NCBI GenBank assembly: GCA_031826515.1
Contig: CP134536.1
Location: 2,120,001-2,184,000, forward strand
Origin: Flavobacteriaceae bacterium HL-DH10
GTDB taxonomy: Bacteria > Bacteroidota > Bacteroidia > Flavobacteriales > Flavobacteriaceae
DNA: 64,000 nucleotides
Direction: 5' to 3'
Notes under the pieces: model-generated
The model's input: the letters and a program-made list of their open reading frames with translations, nothing else
Databases searched by the model: none
What the model was told of the DNA's origin: nothing
Shown here: in pieces, positions 26,949-36,448 of the stretch
Layout: each line of letters begins with the position of its first letter
Position numbering within the stretch: position 1 is the first letter of the stretch
Position numbers and translations under genes: made by a program

Positions 26949-27369
26949 AACTGTAAAATACATCGTGATATTTATCCTTTTTGGGTTGTTGGTTTTAATC
27001 CGTTTTTTTGAGAATGAATTGTTTTACGACCCTTATTTAATGTTTTTTCAAAACGACTATTTGTATATTGATAGTCCTCGGCGCGAAGTGTTTAAGCTTA
27101 CTGTGTTTACAACCTTACGCTATGGATTAAACTCCCTTATTTCATTAAGTATATTATACGTTATTTTTAAAGATAAGAGCATTGTTAAATTCTCATCTAT
27201 TATTTATTCAATTGCTTTTTTTGTTTTGATATTAATCTATTTGTATTTTGTTGTAAACCCAAGGCAAGAAGATTATTATTTGTTTTTTAATGTACGTCGT
27301 TTTTTAATTCAGCCTATTATTTTAATTCTTCTACTACCTGCGTTTTACTATCATAAGCTTAAAAATTAA
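26941..27369 (+). CDS. Exosortase F system-associated protein
   Basis: A 142-residue membrane protein with about four helices, encoded directly after and overlapping xrtF. The pattern MNKTVKYIVIFILFGLLVLI, FENELFYDPYLMFF near residue 24, TLRYGLNSLISLSILY near 60 and VVNPRQEDYYLFFNVRRFL near 105 fits the small partner that accompanies XrtF across Flavobacteriaceae. Its biochemical role is unknown; it presumably acts with XrtF in the inner membrane. Confidence 0.85.
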   Translation: MNKTVKYIVIFILFGLLVLIRFFENELFYDPYLMFFQNDYLYIDSPRREVFKLTVFTTLRYGLNSLISLSILYVIFKDKSIVKFSSIIYSIAFFVLILIYLYFVVNPRQEDYYLFFNVRRFLIQPIILILLLPAFYYHKLKN

Positions 27370-27425
27370 TGTTAATCATTTAATAAAAGTAGAATGTTTG
27401 ATAGTGATTTTAGTACTTTTGTGTT

Positions 27426-27827
27426 GTGTTAAAACAATTTTTACATAAAGGATTTTCGATGCTTTTAGCGTTACTCGTATTGTTTTCAACAGTATCTTTT
27501 ACTATTGAAAAGCATTTTTGTGGTGATGTTTTGGTAGATATTTCTGTTTTTTCTGAAGCTCAAAAATGCGCTACGGAAACTATGGAAATATTAATGAAGA
27601 AAACATGTTGTAAAGACGAAATAGAAGTTGTTTTAGGTCAAGATGAATTGAAGTTTTCTTCTTTTGAAGATTTGCATTTTGAACAGCAACAGTTTGTCAC
27701 AGGCTTAGCATATTCTTATATCAATCTTTTTGTAGGATTAGAGCAACTGTTTATTCCTCATGAAGATTATTCTCCTCCCAATTTGGTTACCGATATTCAG
27801 GTTTTAGACCAAGTTTTTATTATTTGA
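27426..27827 (+). CDS. HYC_CC_PP family protein
   Basis: A 133-residue exported protein with the three short motifs that name the family: KHFCGD near residue 29, KKTCCKDE near 58 and YSPPNL near 116. A hydrophobic N-terminal segment (SMLLALLVLFSTVSFTI) acts as signal or anchor. Start is taken as GTG at 27426, which gives the usual dozen residues before the hydrophobic segment; ATG at 27459 is the alternative, since a TACTTTTG -7 box at 27414-27421 would place transcription start very near the GTG. The family regularly precedes metal-linked TonB receptors, as here, and may bind metal through its cysteines and histidine. Confidence 0.78.
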   Translation: MLKQFLHKGFSMLLALLVLFSTVSFTIEKHFCGDVLVDISVFSEAQKCATETMEILMKKTCCKDEIEVVLGQDELKFSSFEDLHFEQQQFVTGLAYSYINLFVGLEQLFIPHEDYSPPNLVTDIQVLDQVFII

Positions 27828-27871
27828 TACCTAGATTTTTTTTTGTTATTCCCTTGTATGAGCAATGTCAG

Positions 27872-27893
27872 TTTTTTCGTTTTCACGAAAAAA
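27872..27893. repeat. REP-like hairpin (TTTTTTCGT-TTTC-ACGAAAAAA)
   Basis: A perfect 9-bp stem in the gap after the HYC_CC_PP gene, with a GTTTTCA-type loop like the hairpins at 1181-1198 and 34657-34676. It might act as a weak terminator inside the metal cluster. Confidence 0.4.
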
Positions 27894-27925
27894 ATGGAGT
27901 TTAAGTGTTCAAATTATATTTCAAA

Positions 27926-28102
27926 ATGAAACATATGTTTACAATTGCAGGTATGACTTGTAATGGTGGTAAAACATCTGTTGATGATAAACTCGGCAAT
28001 TTAAGAACTACATTAAAGAAGACTAGAATCAAAGCGACTTTTGTCAATAATAGTATTGTGATAGTTGTGTCAATTATTATGATACTCATAACCTACAATT
28101 AA
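27926..28102 (+). pseudogene. Degraded heavy-metal-associated (HMA) domain
   Basis: From ATG 27926 the frame reads MKHMFTIAGMTCNGGKTSV, clearly an HMA domain opening, but the second metal-binding cysteine of the CxxC motif is Gly (CNGG). The middle is about five residues short (KLGNLRTTLKKTRIKATFVN). The end (IVIVVSIIMILITYN) is not HMA-like. About 58 residues. It lies between HYC_CC_PP and the TonB receptor gene, whose GTG follows its stop by one base, so its translation may still be coupled to the receptor. It could be a decayed copper chaperone kept for coupling, or a short divergent protein; the missing Cys argues against canonical metal transfer. Confidence 0.55.
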
Positions 28103-28103
28103 A

Positions 28104-30341
28104 GTGAAAAAAATATTATATATAATACTAATGCTTCCTGTGTTTTCAACTTCTCAAGAGAAGATTACGGGAATGATTATGGAAGCAAATGAGAAAAATG
28201 AACCTATAGGATTGGCAGGTGCTAATGTGTATTGGCTTGGTACATCTATTGGTGTTGTAACCGATATTGACGGGAATTTTTCAATTTCATATTCAGAAGA
28301 ATATACAAAACTGGTTATTAGTTATATTGGTTTTAAAACGGATACACTTACTGTCACTAAACCAAAAACGGTACACCATTGGTTGCAACCAACCGATAAT
28401 TTGGATGAAGTAACAATTACCTCAAGAAAGCAAGCTACAGCGAAATCATATATGCAAGCATCTAATGTTTTTACAGTTAGTAGCGATGAATTATTAAAAG
28501 CGGCATGTTGTAATTTATCAGAAAGTTTTGAAACCAATCCATCTATCGATGTTAATTTTGCCGATGCTATTACAGGAACGCGTCAAATTAAAATGTTAGG
28601 GTTAACAAGTCCGTATATTTTAATTGCTACAGAGAATATTCCTTCCATTCGTGGAGCCTCACAAGCATTCGGGTTGAGTTTTATTCCAGGAACTTGGGTG
28701 AGTAGTATTCAAATAACAAAAGGCGCTGGTAGCGTTGTTAATGGTTACGAAAGTATAGCAGGACAAATAAATGCAGAATTGGTAAAGCCTACTACAGATA
28801 ATACATTATTTGTTAATTTATTTGGAAATGTAGCAGGACGTTTTGAGTTAAATACACATATTAATACTAAAGTTTCAGATAGATGGAGTACTGGTTTGTA
28901 TTTACATGGAAATGCACATAACGAAAAGCATGATGTTAATAATGATAATTTCATGGATATGCCTATGTATAATCAAATAAATATGATGAATCGATGGCAA
29001 TATACAGATACAGAAAAGGGGTTCGTGAGTTTTATTAATTTGAAATTTTTAAATGATGAAAAACAAACAGGACAACTCGATTTTAATCCGAATACAGATA
29101 AATTAACAACAAATAGCTGGGGCAGTGAAATAGATACGAAGCGCTATGAAATTTCTGGAAAATTTGGTTATGTAAATCCAGAGATACCATACCAAAGTTT
29201 GGGTGTTCAAACAGCATTTAGTAATCATAAACAAGTCTCCTATTTTGGGTTAAATCAATATGATATTACGCAAAATAGTTTGTATGCAAATGCCATTTAT
29301 AATTCTATTATTAGTGACTCCAGACATAAAATAAAAACAGGAGTAAGTTATACTTATGATCATTATGATGAGTTTGTAAATACAATGTCTTATGAAAGAA
29401 CAGAATATTCTGTAGGTGCTTTTTTTGAATATAATTATGATAATTTAGATAGATTGAATCTAACTGCTGGTGTGCGTGTAGATAACCATAATCTATTAGG
29501 AGCTTTTGTAACACCTAGATTGCATGCGCGGTATACGCCATGGGAAAAATCGGCTTTACGAGCTTCCATTGGTCGAGGAAAACGTAGTGCTAATATTTTT
29601 GCCGAAAACCAAAAGATATTTTCAACATCAAGAGTTATTAATATTATAGATAGTAGTGGTAGTGTTTATGGATTAGATCCAGAGGTTGCTTGGAATTACG
29701 GTGTGTCTTTTCTACAAGGATTTAATTTGTTTAAAAGAAAAGCAGATATTACTTTAGATTATTATAAAACAGATTTTGAAAATCAAGTAGTGGTAGATTT
29801 TGAAAACCCACAAGAAGTTAGTTTTTATAATCTCGATGGAAAAAGTTATGCGAATAGTTTGCAATTAGAGTTTAATTATAATGTTTTTCAGTATTTCGAT
29901 TTGCGTATGGCCTATAAATATTACGATGTGCAAACCCAATATAATTCTGATAAATTAGAAAAGCCATTAGTTCCAAAACATCGCTTGTTTGCCAATGCGT
30001 CTTATGAAATATATGAGAAAGAAGGTGCCGGGCAATGGAAGTTTGATGTGACTTATAATTGGTTGGGAGAACAGCGTTTTTCATCAACAGCATCCAATCC
30101 TTTACAGTATCAATTAGCGGCTTATACGCCAACACTGGCTACCTTAAATGCTCAAGTAACTAAAGTGTTTTCGCCTAAGTTTGAAGTGTATTTAGGAGGT
30201 GAAAATATCACCAATGTGAGGCAAAATAACCCTGTTTTAGGAGCCGATAATCCTTTTGGTTCAAATTTTGATACCACATTTGTATATGGTCCTGTTTTTG
30301 GAAGCAATTATTATGCAGGATTGCGATTTAAAATAAAATAA
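28104..30341 (+). CDS. TonB-dependent receptor, heavy-metal type
   Basis: A 745-residue outer-membrane receptor. Signal peptide MKKILYIILMLPVFSTSQ, then a carboxypeptidase-like domain (GLAGANVYWLGTSIGVVTD), then a plug domain containing KAACCNLSESFETNPSIDVN near residue 132, a CC segment typical of receptors next to HMA proteins, and QIKMLGLTSPYILIATENIP near 165. The barrel follows and the chain ends NYYAGLRFKIK. The start is GTG at 28104, one base after the stop of the HMA remnant. Between HYC_CC_PP and a secreted HMA protein it is probably for uptake or efflux of copper or a similar metal; the metal itself is inference. Confidence 0.9.
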   Translation: MKKILYIILMLPVFSTSQEKITGMIMEANEKNEPIGLAGANVYWLGTSIGVVTDIDGNFSISYSEEYTKLVISYIGFKTDTLTVTKPKTVHHWLQPTDNLDEVTITSRKQATAKSYMQASNVFTVSSDELLKAACCNLSESFETNPSIDVNFADAITGTRQIKMLGLTSPYILIATENIPSIRGASQAFGLSFIPGTWVSSIQITKGAGSVVNGYESIAGQINAELVKPTTDNTLFVNLFGNVAGRFELNTHINTKVSDRWSTGLYLHGNAHNEKHDVNNDNFMDMPMYNQINMMNRWQYTDTEKGFVSFINLKFLNDEKQTGQLDFNPNTDKLTTNSWGSEIDTKRYEISGKFGYVNPEIPYQSLGVQTAFSNHKQVSYFGLNQYDITQNSLYANAIYNSIISDSRHKIKTGVSYTYDHYDEFVNTMSYERTEYSVGAFFEYNYDNLDRLNLTAGVRVDNHNLLGAFVTPRLHARYTPWEKSALRASIGRGKRSANIFAENQKIFSTSRVINIIDSSGSVYGLDPEVAWNYGVSFLQGFNLFKRKADITLDYYKTDFENQVVVDFENPQEVSFYNLDGKSYANSLQLEFNYNVFQYFDLRMAYKYYDVQTQYNSDKLEKPLVPKHRLFANASYEIYEKEGAGQWKFDVTYNWLGEQRFSSTASNPLQYQLAAYTPTLATLNAQVTKVFSPKFEVYLGGENITNVRQNNPVLGADNPFGSNFDTTFVYGPVFGSNYYAGLRFKIK

Positions 30342-30391
30342 GTAAACCGTCATTATTGAAATGACATTAAAAATCAAATAAAAATAATCAG

Positions 30392-30769
30392 ATGAAAAAA
30401 ATATTAGTACTAGCAGTTATGCTAATTGGAACAACAACATTCGCACAAAACAAAAACGCAAAAACCACTATGGAAGTAGATGGTGTTTGTTTAATGTGTA
30501 AATCTAGAATTGAAAAAGCGTGTTTAAAAACAAAAGGAGTTAAGTCTGCTGTTTGGAATGTAAAAACTCATGAATTAAAGTTAATTTATGACGACCGAAA
30601 AACAAGTATTGAAACCATTCAAAATAGTGTAACTAATGCAGGACATGATACAAAAGAATTAAAAGCGACAGAAGAGGCGTATGCAAAAGTACATCCATGT
30701 TGTAGATATCGAGATGTTGCTGTTCTAGAAGACCATAAGGTTGATGAAGAACACGATCATAAAGATTAA
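30392..30769 (+). CDS. Secreted heavy-metal-associated domain protein
   Basis: A 125-residue exported protein: signal peptide MKKILVLAVMLIGTTTFAQ, then an HMA fold with TTMEVDGVCLMCKSRIEKAC (CxxC at residues 33-36), VKSAVWNVKTHELKLIYDD and the C-terminal helix region. After it is a second possible metal site, HPCCRYRD, and a His/Asp/Glu tail (DHKVDEEHDHKD). It lies 51 bases downstream of the TonB receptor and is last in the metal cluster. It is likely a periplasmic metal-binding partner of the receptor. The intact CxxC contrasts with the broken one at 27926-28102. Confidence 0.85.
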   Translation: MKKILVLAVMLIGTTTFAQNKNAKTTMEVDGVCLMCKSRIEKACLKTKGVKSAVWNVKTHELKLIYDDRKTSIETIQNSVTNAGHDTKELKATEEAYAKVHPCCRYRDVAVLEDHKVDEEHDHKD

Positions 30770-30812
30770 AAAGAAAATGCCCAAATGATTTTAGTTTGGG
30801 CATTTTCTTTTT
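30768..30812 (+). terminator. Intrinsic terminator after the metal cluster
   Basis: Perfect 18-bp arms: 30768-30785 (core ATGCCCAAA) and 30795-30812 (TTTGGGCAT), with a 9-base loop and flanking A-run and T-run. Ends the HYC_CC_PP-TonB-HMA transcript. Confidence 0.85.
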
Positions 30813-30936
30813 AATAATATATTTCTAAATTGATGTCAGTGTTTTAATATGGTAGTGTCATGTTTTTTTAAAAATATTTTATTGAAATGCTGTATATTAG
30901 TGACTTATACAATATGTTAACTTCTAATAACCATCA

Positions 30937-31707
30937 ATGAAAACTATTTTAACAATTATTTTATGTTTTTTTACTTTAACAATTTTAGCTCAATTAGAAC
31001 CTGTAAAAGCTGGAGTGTATAAATGGACAGATCATCCAGTAAAAGCCAGTAAAGATAGGGAGTCTAGGAAAATATTAGAAGGTGTGTCTCCTCATTTTGA
31101 ATATTTAGAAATCCATGCTACTACTCAATTTCCTGGAGCTAAACCAGGTACTGCTCATGCTAATGATGATATAGAAGAATGTATTATTGTAAAAGAGGGG
31201 TTAATGAAAGTCACTCTTGAAGGCGAAAGTACGGTTTTAGGTATAGGAGGTGTTTTTTTATTAATGCCAAAACAAATGCATTCACTTGAAAATATTGGAG
31301 ATACCAATCTTACTTATTATGTAATGCGATATAAATCTAAAAAGAAAATGAATATTGAAAGGGGAGAAATTGCGGGTGGTTCCCTTTTGCTAAACCCACA
31401 ACATTTAGTTTCTAAACCAAGTTCTCGTGGCGCAGGACGCGCTTATTTTGACCGTCCAACAGCTATGTGCGAACGATTCGAAATGCATGTTACTCGATTA
31501 GATTCGAAAGGGCTCAGTCATCAACCTCATAAGCATATTGAAACAGAAATTATTTTAGTGTTATCAGGAGAAACAGCTATGATGATTGAAGGAGAAAATT
31601 ATAAAGGAATAGCAGGTGACTTTTATTTTATGCCATCTCAGTTATTTCATGGGGTAAGTAATGCATCAGATAAACCATGCTCTTATTTTGCTTTTAAGTG
31701 GAATTGA
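30937..31707 (+). CDS. Secreted bicupin protein
   Basis: A 256-residue protein with signal peptide (MKTILTIILCFFTLTILAQ) and two cupin barrels. The first has GTAHANDDIEECIIVKEG near residue 66 and GGVFLLMPKQMHSLENIGD near 103. The second has LSHQPHKHIETEIILVLSGE near 188 and AGDFYFMPSQLFHGVSN near 222, with His/Glu metal ligands. Overall plan recalls ureidoglycine aminohydrolase-like bicupins, but the export signal and the neighbour (a DUF6807 lipoprotein 59 bases downstream) point to an extracytoplasmic, perhaps carbohydrate-related, role. No substrate is claimed. Confidence 0.75.
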   Translation: MKTILTIILCFFTLTILAQLEPVKAGVYKWTDHPVKASKDRESRKILEGVSPHFEYLEIHATTQFPGAKPGTAHANDDIEECIIVKEGLMKVTLEGESTVLGIGGVFLLMPKQMHSLENIGDTNLTYYVMRYKSKKKMNIERGEIAGGSLLLNPQHLVSKPSSRGAGRAYFDRPTAMCERFEMHVTRLDSKGLSHQPHKHIETEIILVLSGETAMMIEGENYKGIAGDFYFMPSQLFHGVSNASDKPCSYFAFKWN

Positions 31708-31766
31708 TGGGTTTTCATAATATCTTAAAACCCTTTATTAATTTTATCCAACTAAATTTTTATACT

Positions 31767-32849
31767 ATGTTTTCTAATTTCACGAAATCAATTATTCCCT
31801 TTTTGTTGTTATGTTTTTGTATTATGTCTTCATGTAAACAATCAAAAAAGAAGGATAATATTCAGAAATCTAATTTTGTCTCCTTGGTAAAAAATGATTC
31901 GTTAAATACACTTGATGTTTTTATTGATAGAAAATATTTTACATCCTATATGTATGCCGATAGTATTTTAAGAAAACCAGTACTATTTCCAATTTTTACA
32001 GCTAGCGAAAAACGGATTACGCGAGGATTTCCTATAAATCCAAATCCTGGTGAGCGTATGGATCATCCTCATCATTACGGACTTTGGTTTAATCATGGAG
32101 TTGTTAATGATATAGATTTTTGGAATAGTGCCGTTATTCCAAAGGATCCAGAAATGCGTTACGGAAGAATAAATCATGTTAAATTTTTAAAAGTAGAATC
32201 TGGAGAAGTGGGTACTTTGAAAATTGAAAAAGAATGGCGTAGTGATATTGAAGAACTTTTAATTAAAGAACAAACACGCTATGTTTTTAGTGGCGATGAA
32301 AATAAAAGAATAATTACGCTAACAACAATGCTTACAGCACCAGAAGTTGATGTATTATTTACAGATTCTAAAGAAGGTATGTTTGCTATGAGAATGAGAA
32401 GAGAATTAGAAATAGCTTCTGATGAGCCAGCTATTCTTTTTGAAAATAATCAGGTTACTTCTAAAAGCGATGTTCTTAAAAACGAAGGCGTTTCAGGCCA
32501 CTATCGCAATAGCAATGGGATAGAAGGTTATCCTGAGGTATGGGGAAAAAGAGCTAAATGGATGCAGCTTGCTGGTTTAGTAGATGGAGATAGTATTTCG
32601 GTTTGTATTTTTGATTCTCCCAAAAACCTTAATCACCCTCCACATTGGATGACACGAGATTACGGGTTGTATGGGGTTAATCCTTTTGGTAGTAACGTAT
32701 ATACTAACGGGGAAGAACAGTTTAATTACACACTTAAAAAAGGGGAGTCTACAACTTTTAAATATCAGGTTGTTATTGTTGATGGTGTATATCCAAAACC
32801 TGAAAAAATTGAGACACTCTATAGTAATTTTATTGCTGAGGGCATTTAA
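31767..32849 (+). CDS. DUF6807 (PmoA-like) lipoprotein
   Basis: About 360 residues from the ATG at 31767, which gives a lipoprotein signal (PFLLLCFCIMSSCKQ; lipobox Cys near residue 23); earlier in-frame starts overlap the cupin gene and have no signal. The body shows DUF6807 landmarks such as RKPVLFPIFTASEKRITRGF, ERMDHPHHYGLWFNHG, DFWNSAVIP, LNHPPHWMTRDYGLYGVNPFG and a C-terminal sandwich with LKKGESTTFKYQVVIVDG. The HPHH...W cluster may be a binding site. Members occur in carbohydrate-related loci of Bacteroidota; activity is unknown. A 34-base palindromic terminator follows. Confidence 0.8.
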   Translation: MFSNFTKSIIPFLLLCFCIMSSCKQSKKKDNIQKSNFVSLVKNDSLNTLDVFIDRKYFTSYMYADSILRKPVLFPIFTASEKRITRGFPINPNPGERMDHPHHYGLWFNHGVVNDIDFWNSAVIPKDPEMRYGRINHVKFLKVESGEVGTLKIEKEWRSDIEELLIKEQTRYVFSGDENKRIITLTTMLTAPEVDVLFTDSKEGMFAMRMRRELEIASDEPAILFENNQVTSKSDVLKNEGVSGHYRNSNGIEGYPEVWGKRAKWMQLAGLVDGDSISVCIFDSPKNLNHPPHWMTRDYGLYGVNPFGSNVYTNGEEQFNYTLKKGESTTFKYQVVIVDGVYPKPEKIETLYSNFIAEGI

Positions 32850-32886
32850 ATTTACATGAAGTAGTTAAGCATGACTTTAAATAAAT

Positions 32887-32921
32887 AAAAACGCCTCAAA
32901 ATTAATTTTGAGGCGTTTTTT
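32887..32921. terminator. Bidirectional terminator between DUF6807 gene and groEL
   Basis: Two 17-base arms without spacer, 32887-32903 and 32904-32920 (core ACGCCTCAAAATT with its complement), flanked by A-run and T-run. It serves the converging DUF6807 and groEL transcripts. Confidence 0.85.
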
Positions 32922-32944
32922 AGTTTATATGTATAGTTATACTA

Positions 32945-34592
<1,648 letters not shown>

Positions 34593-34595
34593 TTA

Positions 34596-34676
34596 TTTCC
34601 GCGAAGGCGGAAAACTGTATAATTAAAATCTATTTTGTTTGATGAGATTCCCGTTTTCATGGGAATGGAAGAACTA
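34596..34676. repeat. Two REP-like hairpins between groES and groEL
   Basis: TTTCCGC-GAAG-GCGGAAA at 34596-34613 and ATTCCC-GTTTTCAT-GGGAAT at 34657-34676. They match the style of the hairpins at 1181, 10342 and 27872. In the groES-groEL mRNA they would form two stem-loops in the 100-base spacer, which could change the relative output of the two genes. Confidence 0.5.
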
Positions 34677-34677
34677 T

Positions 34678-34953
34678 TTATATAATAGCAAGTATGTCGC
34701 TTTCGCGCATAATTAAATAATCTGTTCCTTCTAGTTTAAGCTCTGTTCCTGCATATTTACCATACAAAACAGTGTCGCCAACTTTTACCGTAATAGGCTC
34801 GTCTTTAGTGCCTTTTCCAGCAGCTATAACAGTTCCTTTTTGTGGTTTTTCTTTTGCGTTATCTGGAATTATAATTCCTGAAGCTGTTTTAGTTTCAGCG
34901 GCAGCAGGTTCAATAAGAACGCGGTCTGCTAATGGTTTAATGTTTAAGCTCAT
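34678..34953 (-). CDS. groES: Co-chaperonin GroES
   Basis: A 91-residue lid of the GroEL chamber. It has [20 protein letters not shown] at the N-terminus, the mobile-loop segment [17 protein letters not shown] and the roof/core motif [21 protein letters not shown], ending [10 protein letters not shown]. Length and motifs are normal. It is first in groES-groEL, with 100 bases containing two hairpins between them. A sigma-54-type promoter match lies 51-66 bases upstream; no CIRCE element is seen. Confidence 0.97.
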   Translation of the reverse strand: MSLNIKPLADRVLIEPAAAETKTASGIIIPDNAKEKPQKGTVIAAGKGTKDEPITVKVGDTVLYGKYAGTELKLEGTDYLIMRESDILAII

Positions 34954-35003
34954 TGTTATATTACTTTTAATTAATTAAATTATGATTTATGTTTAAGGAT
35001 GAA

Positions 35004-35019
35004 GCTAAAAATGTGCCAA
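35004..35019 (-). promoter_or_regulatory. Candidate sigma-54 promoter of groES-groEL
   Basis: The minus strand reads TTGGCAC, ATTTT, TAGCT. The invariant GG and GC are 12 bases apart, as required for -24/-12 promoters (consensus TTGGCAC-N5-TTGCW); only one base of the -12 box differs. No TAnnTTTG box is evident in the same gap. An enhancer-dependent sigma-54 activator is encoded 2-3 kb away on the same strand (37059-38333). Confidence 0.45.
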
Positions 35020-35050
35020 TACTTGATACCTGACAAACTTGCAGAAACAA

Positions 35051-35079
35051 AAAATGCCAACTGTAATAGTTGGCATTTT
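35051..35079 (-). terminator. Intrinsic terminator after secG
   Basis: AAAATGCCAACT (35051-35062), loop GTAAT, AGTTGGCATTTT (35068-35079). On the minus strand it lies just after the secG stop and separates the miaB-to-secG unit from groES. Confidence 0.8.
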
Positions 35080-35100
35080 AAATATGTTGTGAAAAGAATA

Positions 35101-35466
35101 TTATTTATTTTCAGTACTTTCATCTGTTGAAGTTGCAGGTGCTGCATCTTGTGTTTCAGGTAAAGCTGCTGGTAAAGGTTGTGTTGTTGTTGCATCTGCA
35201 TCTAATGCTTTAGAATCGATGCTATCAGACCCTCTATTTATTGCAACGTTAGATAGTAAAATTAATACTAATAATAGTGTTGCTAAAGTCCATGTGCTTT
35301 TGTCTAAAAAATCTGTTGTCTTTTTTACACCACCTAATTGTTGGGTTCCGCCACCTCCAAAAGAAGAAGATAATCCGCCTCCTTTAGGGTTTTGCACCAT
35401 GATTACTACGATTAATAAAAATGCTACTACAACAATTAATGCTAAAAATATTGTAAACGTACTCAT
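35101..35466 (-). CDS. secG: Preprotein translocase subunit SecG
   Basis: A 121-residue inner-membrane subunit of SecYEG. Two hydrophobic helices (FTIFLALIVVVAFLLIVVIM and STWTLATLLLVLILLSNVAI) flank the hallmark cytoplasmic loop VQNPKGGGLSSSFGGGGTQQ. The Ala/Thr/Pro-rich acidic tail of about 40 residues is common in Bacteroidota SecG. Its ATG overlaps the stop of the upstream TPR gene as TAATG, so translation is coupled. Confidence 0.95.
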   Translation of the reverse strand: MSTFTIFLALIVVVAFLLIVVIMVQNPKGGGLSSSFGGGGTQQLGGVKKTTDFLDKSTWTLATLLLVLILLSNVAINRGSDSIDSKALDADATTTQPLPAALPETQDAAPATSTDESTENK

Positions 35467-36413
35467 TATTCTTTGTTATTATGTTCTTGTAATTGTTCTA
35501 CTGCCTTAATTTGGTTTGCAAAGAAACTACTTTTTTCTGGATATTTCAAACTTAAAATTCTATAAGATTGAATTGCCTTTTTATAGTTTTTTTGTTCTAC
35601 ATAAATACGTGCTAAAGTCTCAGTCATTAAAGACTCTGGTTGTATCATTTGCGCTTTAGCAAGATTGCCTTTTGAGGATGTAGATTTTTTTGGATTTATT
35701 TTCGGATTTTGAGTAATAAACTTGTCGATTAACTCAAACTTTTTGACTTTGTCTTTAGAGGTAGAAGTCTTTTTTGTTTTTACAATTTTTAGAGGTTCTT
35801 CTATTTCTTCTCGTATTATAGGCTTAAAACTTGTTATTTTTAGCCATTCATTAAAAGAATGTGTTTCTTTTTTTTCAAATTGAAGAGGTTTTCCAAGGCT
35901 TAATATCTCGGAAGCAGAAACGTCTTGTGTTTTTGTTTCTTCAGTAACGGTTTCAATAGATTCAGATTCATCTAAAACAAAAGCGTTACTACTTAGCCGC
36001 TTTTCTTTTGCTTCAAATAAAGCTGGGTCTAAAACGCCATCAGTATCTTTTATTTGCTGTCTTAAAGCATCATCGATAGTAACGCTTTTGTTTATAGAAA
36101 TGTCTTCAATATCAACATCTATATCTTTTAAATGTGATGTATTTTTTTTGATGAATTGCGAAATTTCATTTTGAACAAATTCATCAGAAGTAATATAATC
36201 AAATAAAATACTTCTATCAGTAGTATAAGCAGCTGTAGTTTTAAGCTCTTGATTGTATTTAAAACTACTCTGGTTTTTTAGACCTTTAAGATATACAGCT
36301 CGTGCCGATTGAAAATAGGGAAATTCATCAATAATAGATTTTATAGCATCAGTTTGTTGATGCGCTATAGCTTGTGGATGCTGAAGTATGTATGTAAAAT
36401 CTGTTTGATTCAT
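35466..36413 (-). CDS. Conserved hypothetical protein with C-terminal TPR-like segment
   Basis: A 315-residue cytoplasmic protein kept between lptE and secG in flavobacteria. The N-terminus (MNQTDFTYILQHPQAIAHQQ, then IIDEFPYFQSARAVYLKGLK) is conserved in this lineage. The middle is low-complexity and Lys/Glu/Ser-rich (about residues 140-250). The end has a single TPR-like pair of helices (TETLARIYVEQKNYKKAIQS, then YRILSLKYPEKSSFF). No enzymatic motif. It may link the envelope genes beside it, but there is no direct evidence. Confidence 0.75.
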   Translation of the reverse strand: MNQTDFTYILQHPQAIAHQQTDAIKSIIDEFPYFQSARAVYLKGLKNQSSFKYNQELKTTAAYTTDRSILFDYITSDEFVQNEISQFIKKNTSHLKDIDVDIEDISINKSVTIDDALRQQIKDTDGVLDPALFEAKEKRLSSNAFVLDESESIETVTEETKTQDVSASEILSLGKPLQFEKKETHSFNEWLKITSFKPIIREEIEEPLKIVKTKKTSTSKDKVKKFELIDKFITQNPKINPKKSTSSKGNLAKAQMIQPESLMTETLARIYVEQKNYKKAIQSYRILSLKYPEKSSFFANQIKAVEQLQEHNNKE

Positions 36414-36448
36414 TGGCTAAGCCAAATTTAATATATTTTTGTTTTTAA

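Noticed and set aside
34954-35050. CIRCE/HrcA operator before groES
   Set aside because: No TTAGCACTC-N9-GAGTGCTAA-like inverted repeat was found in the gap.
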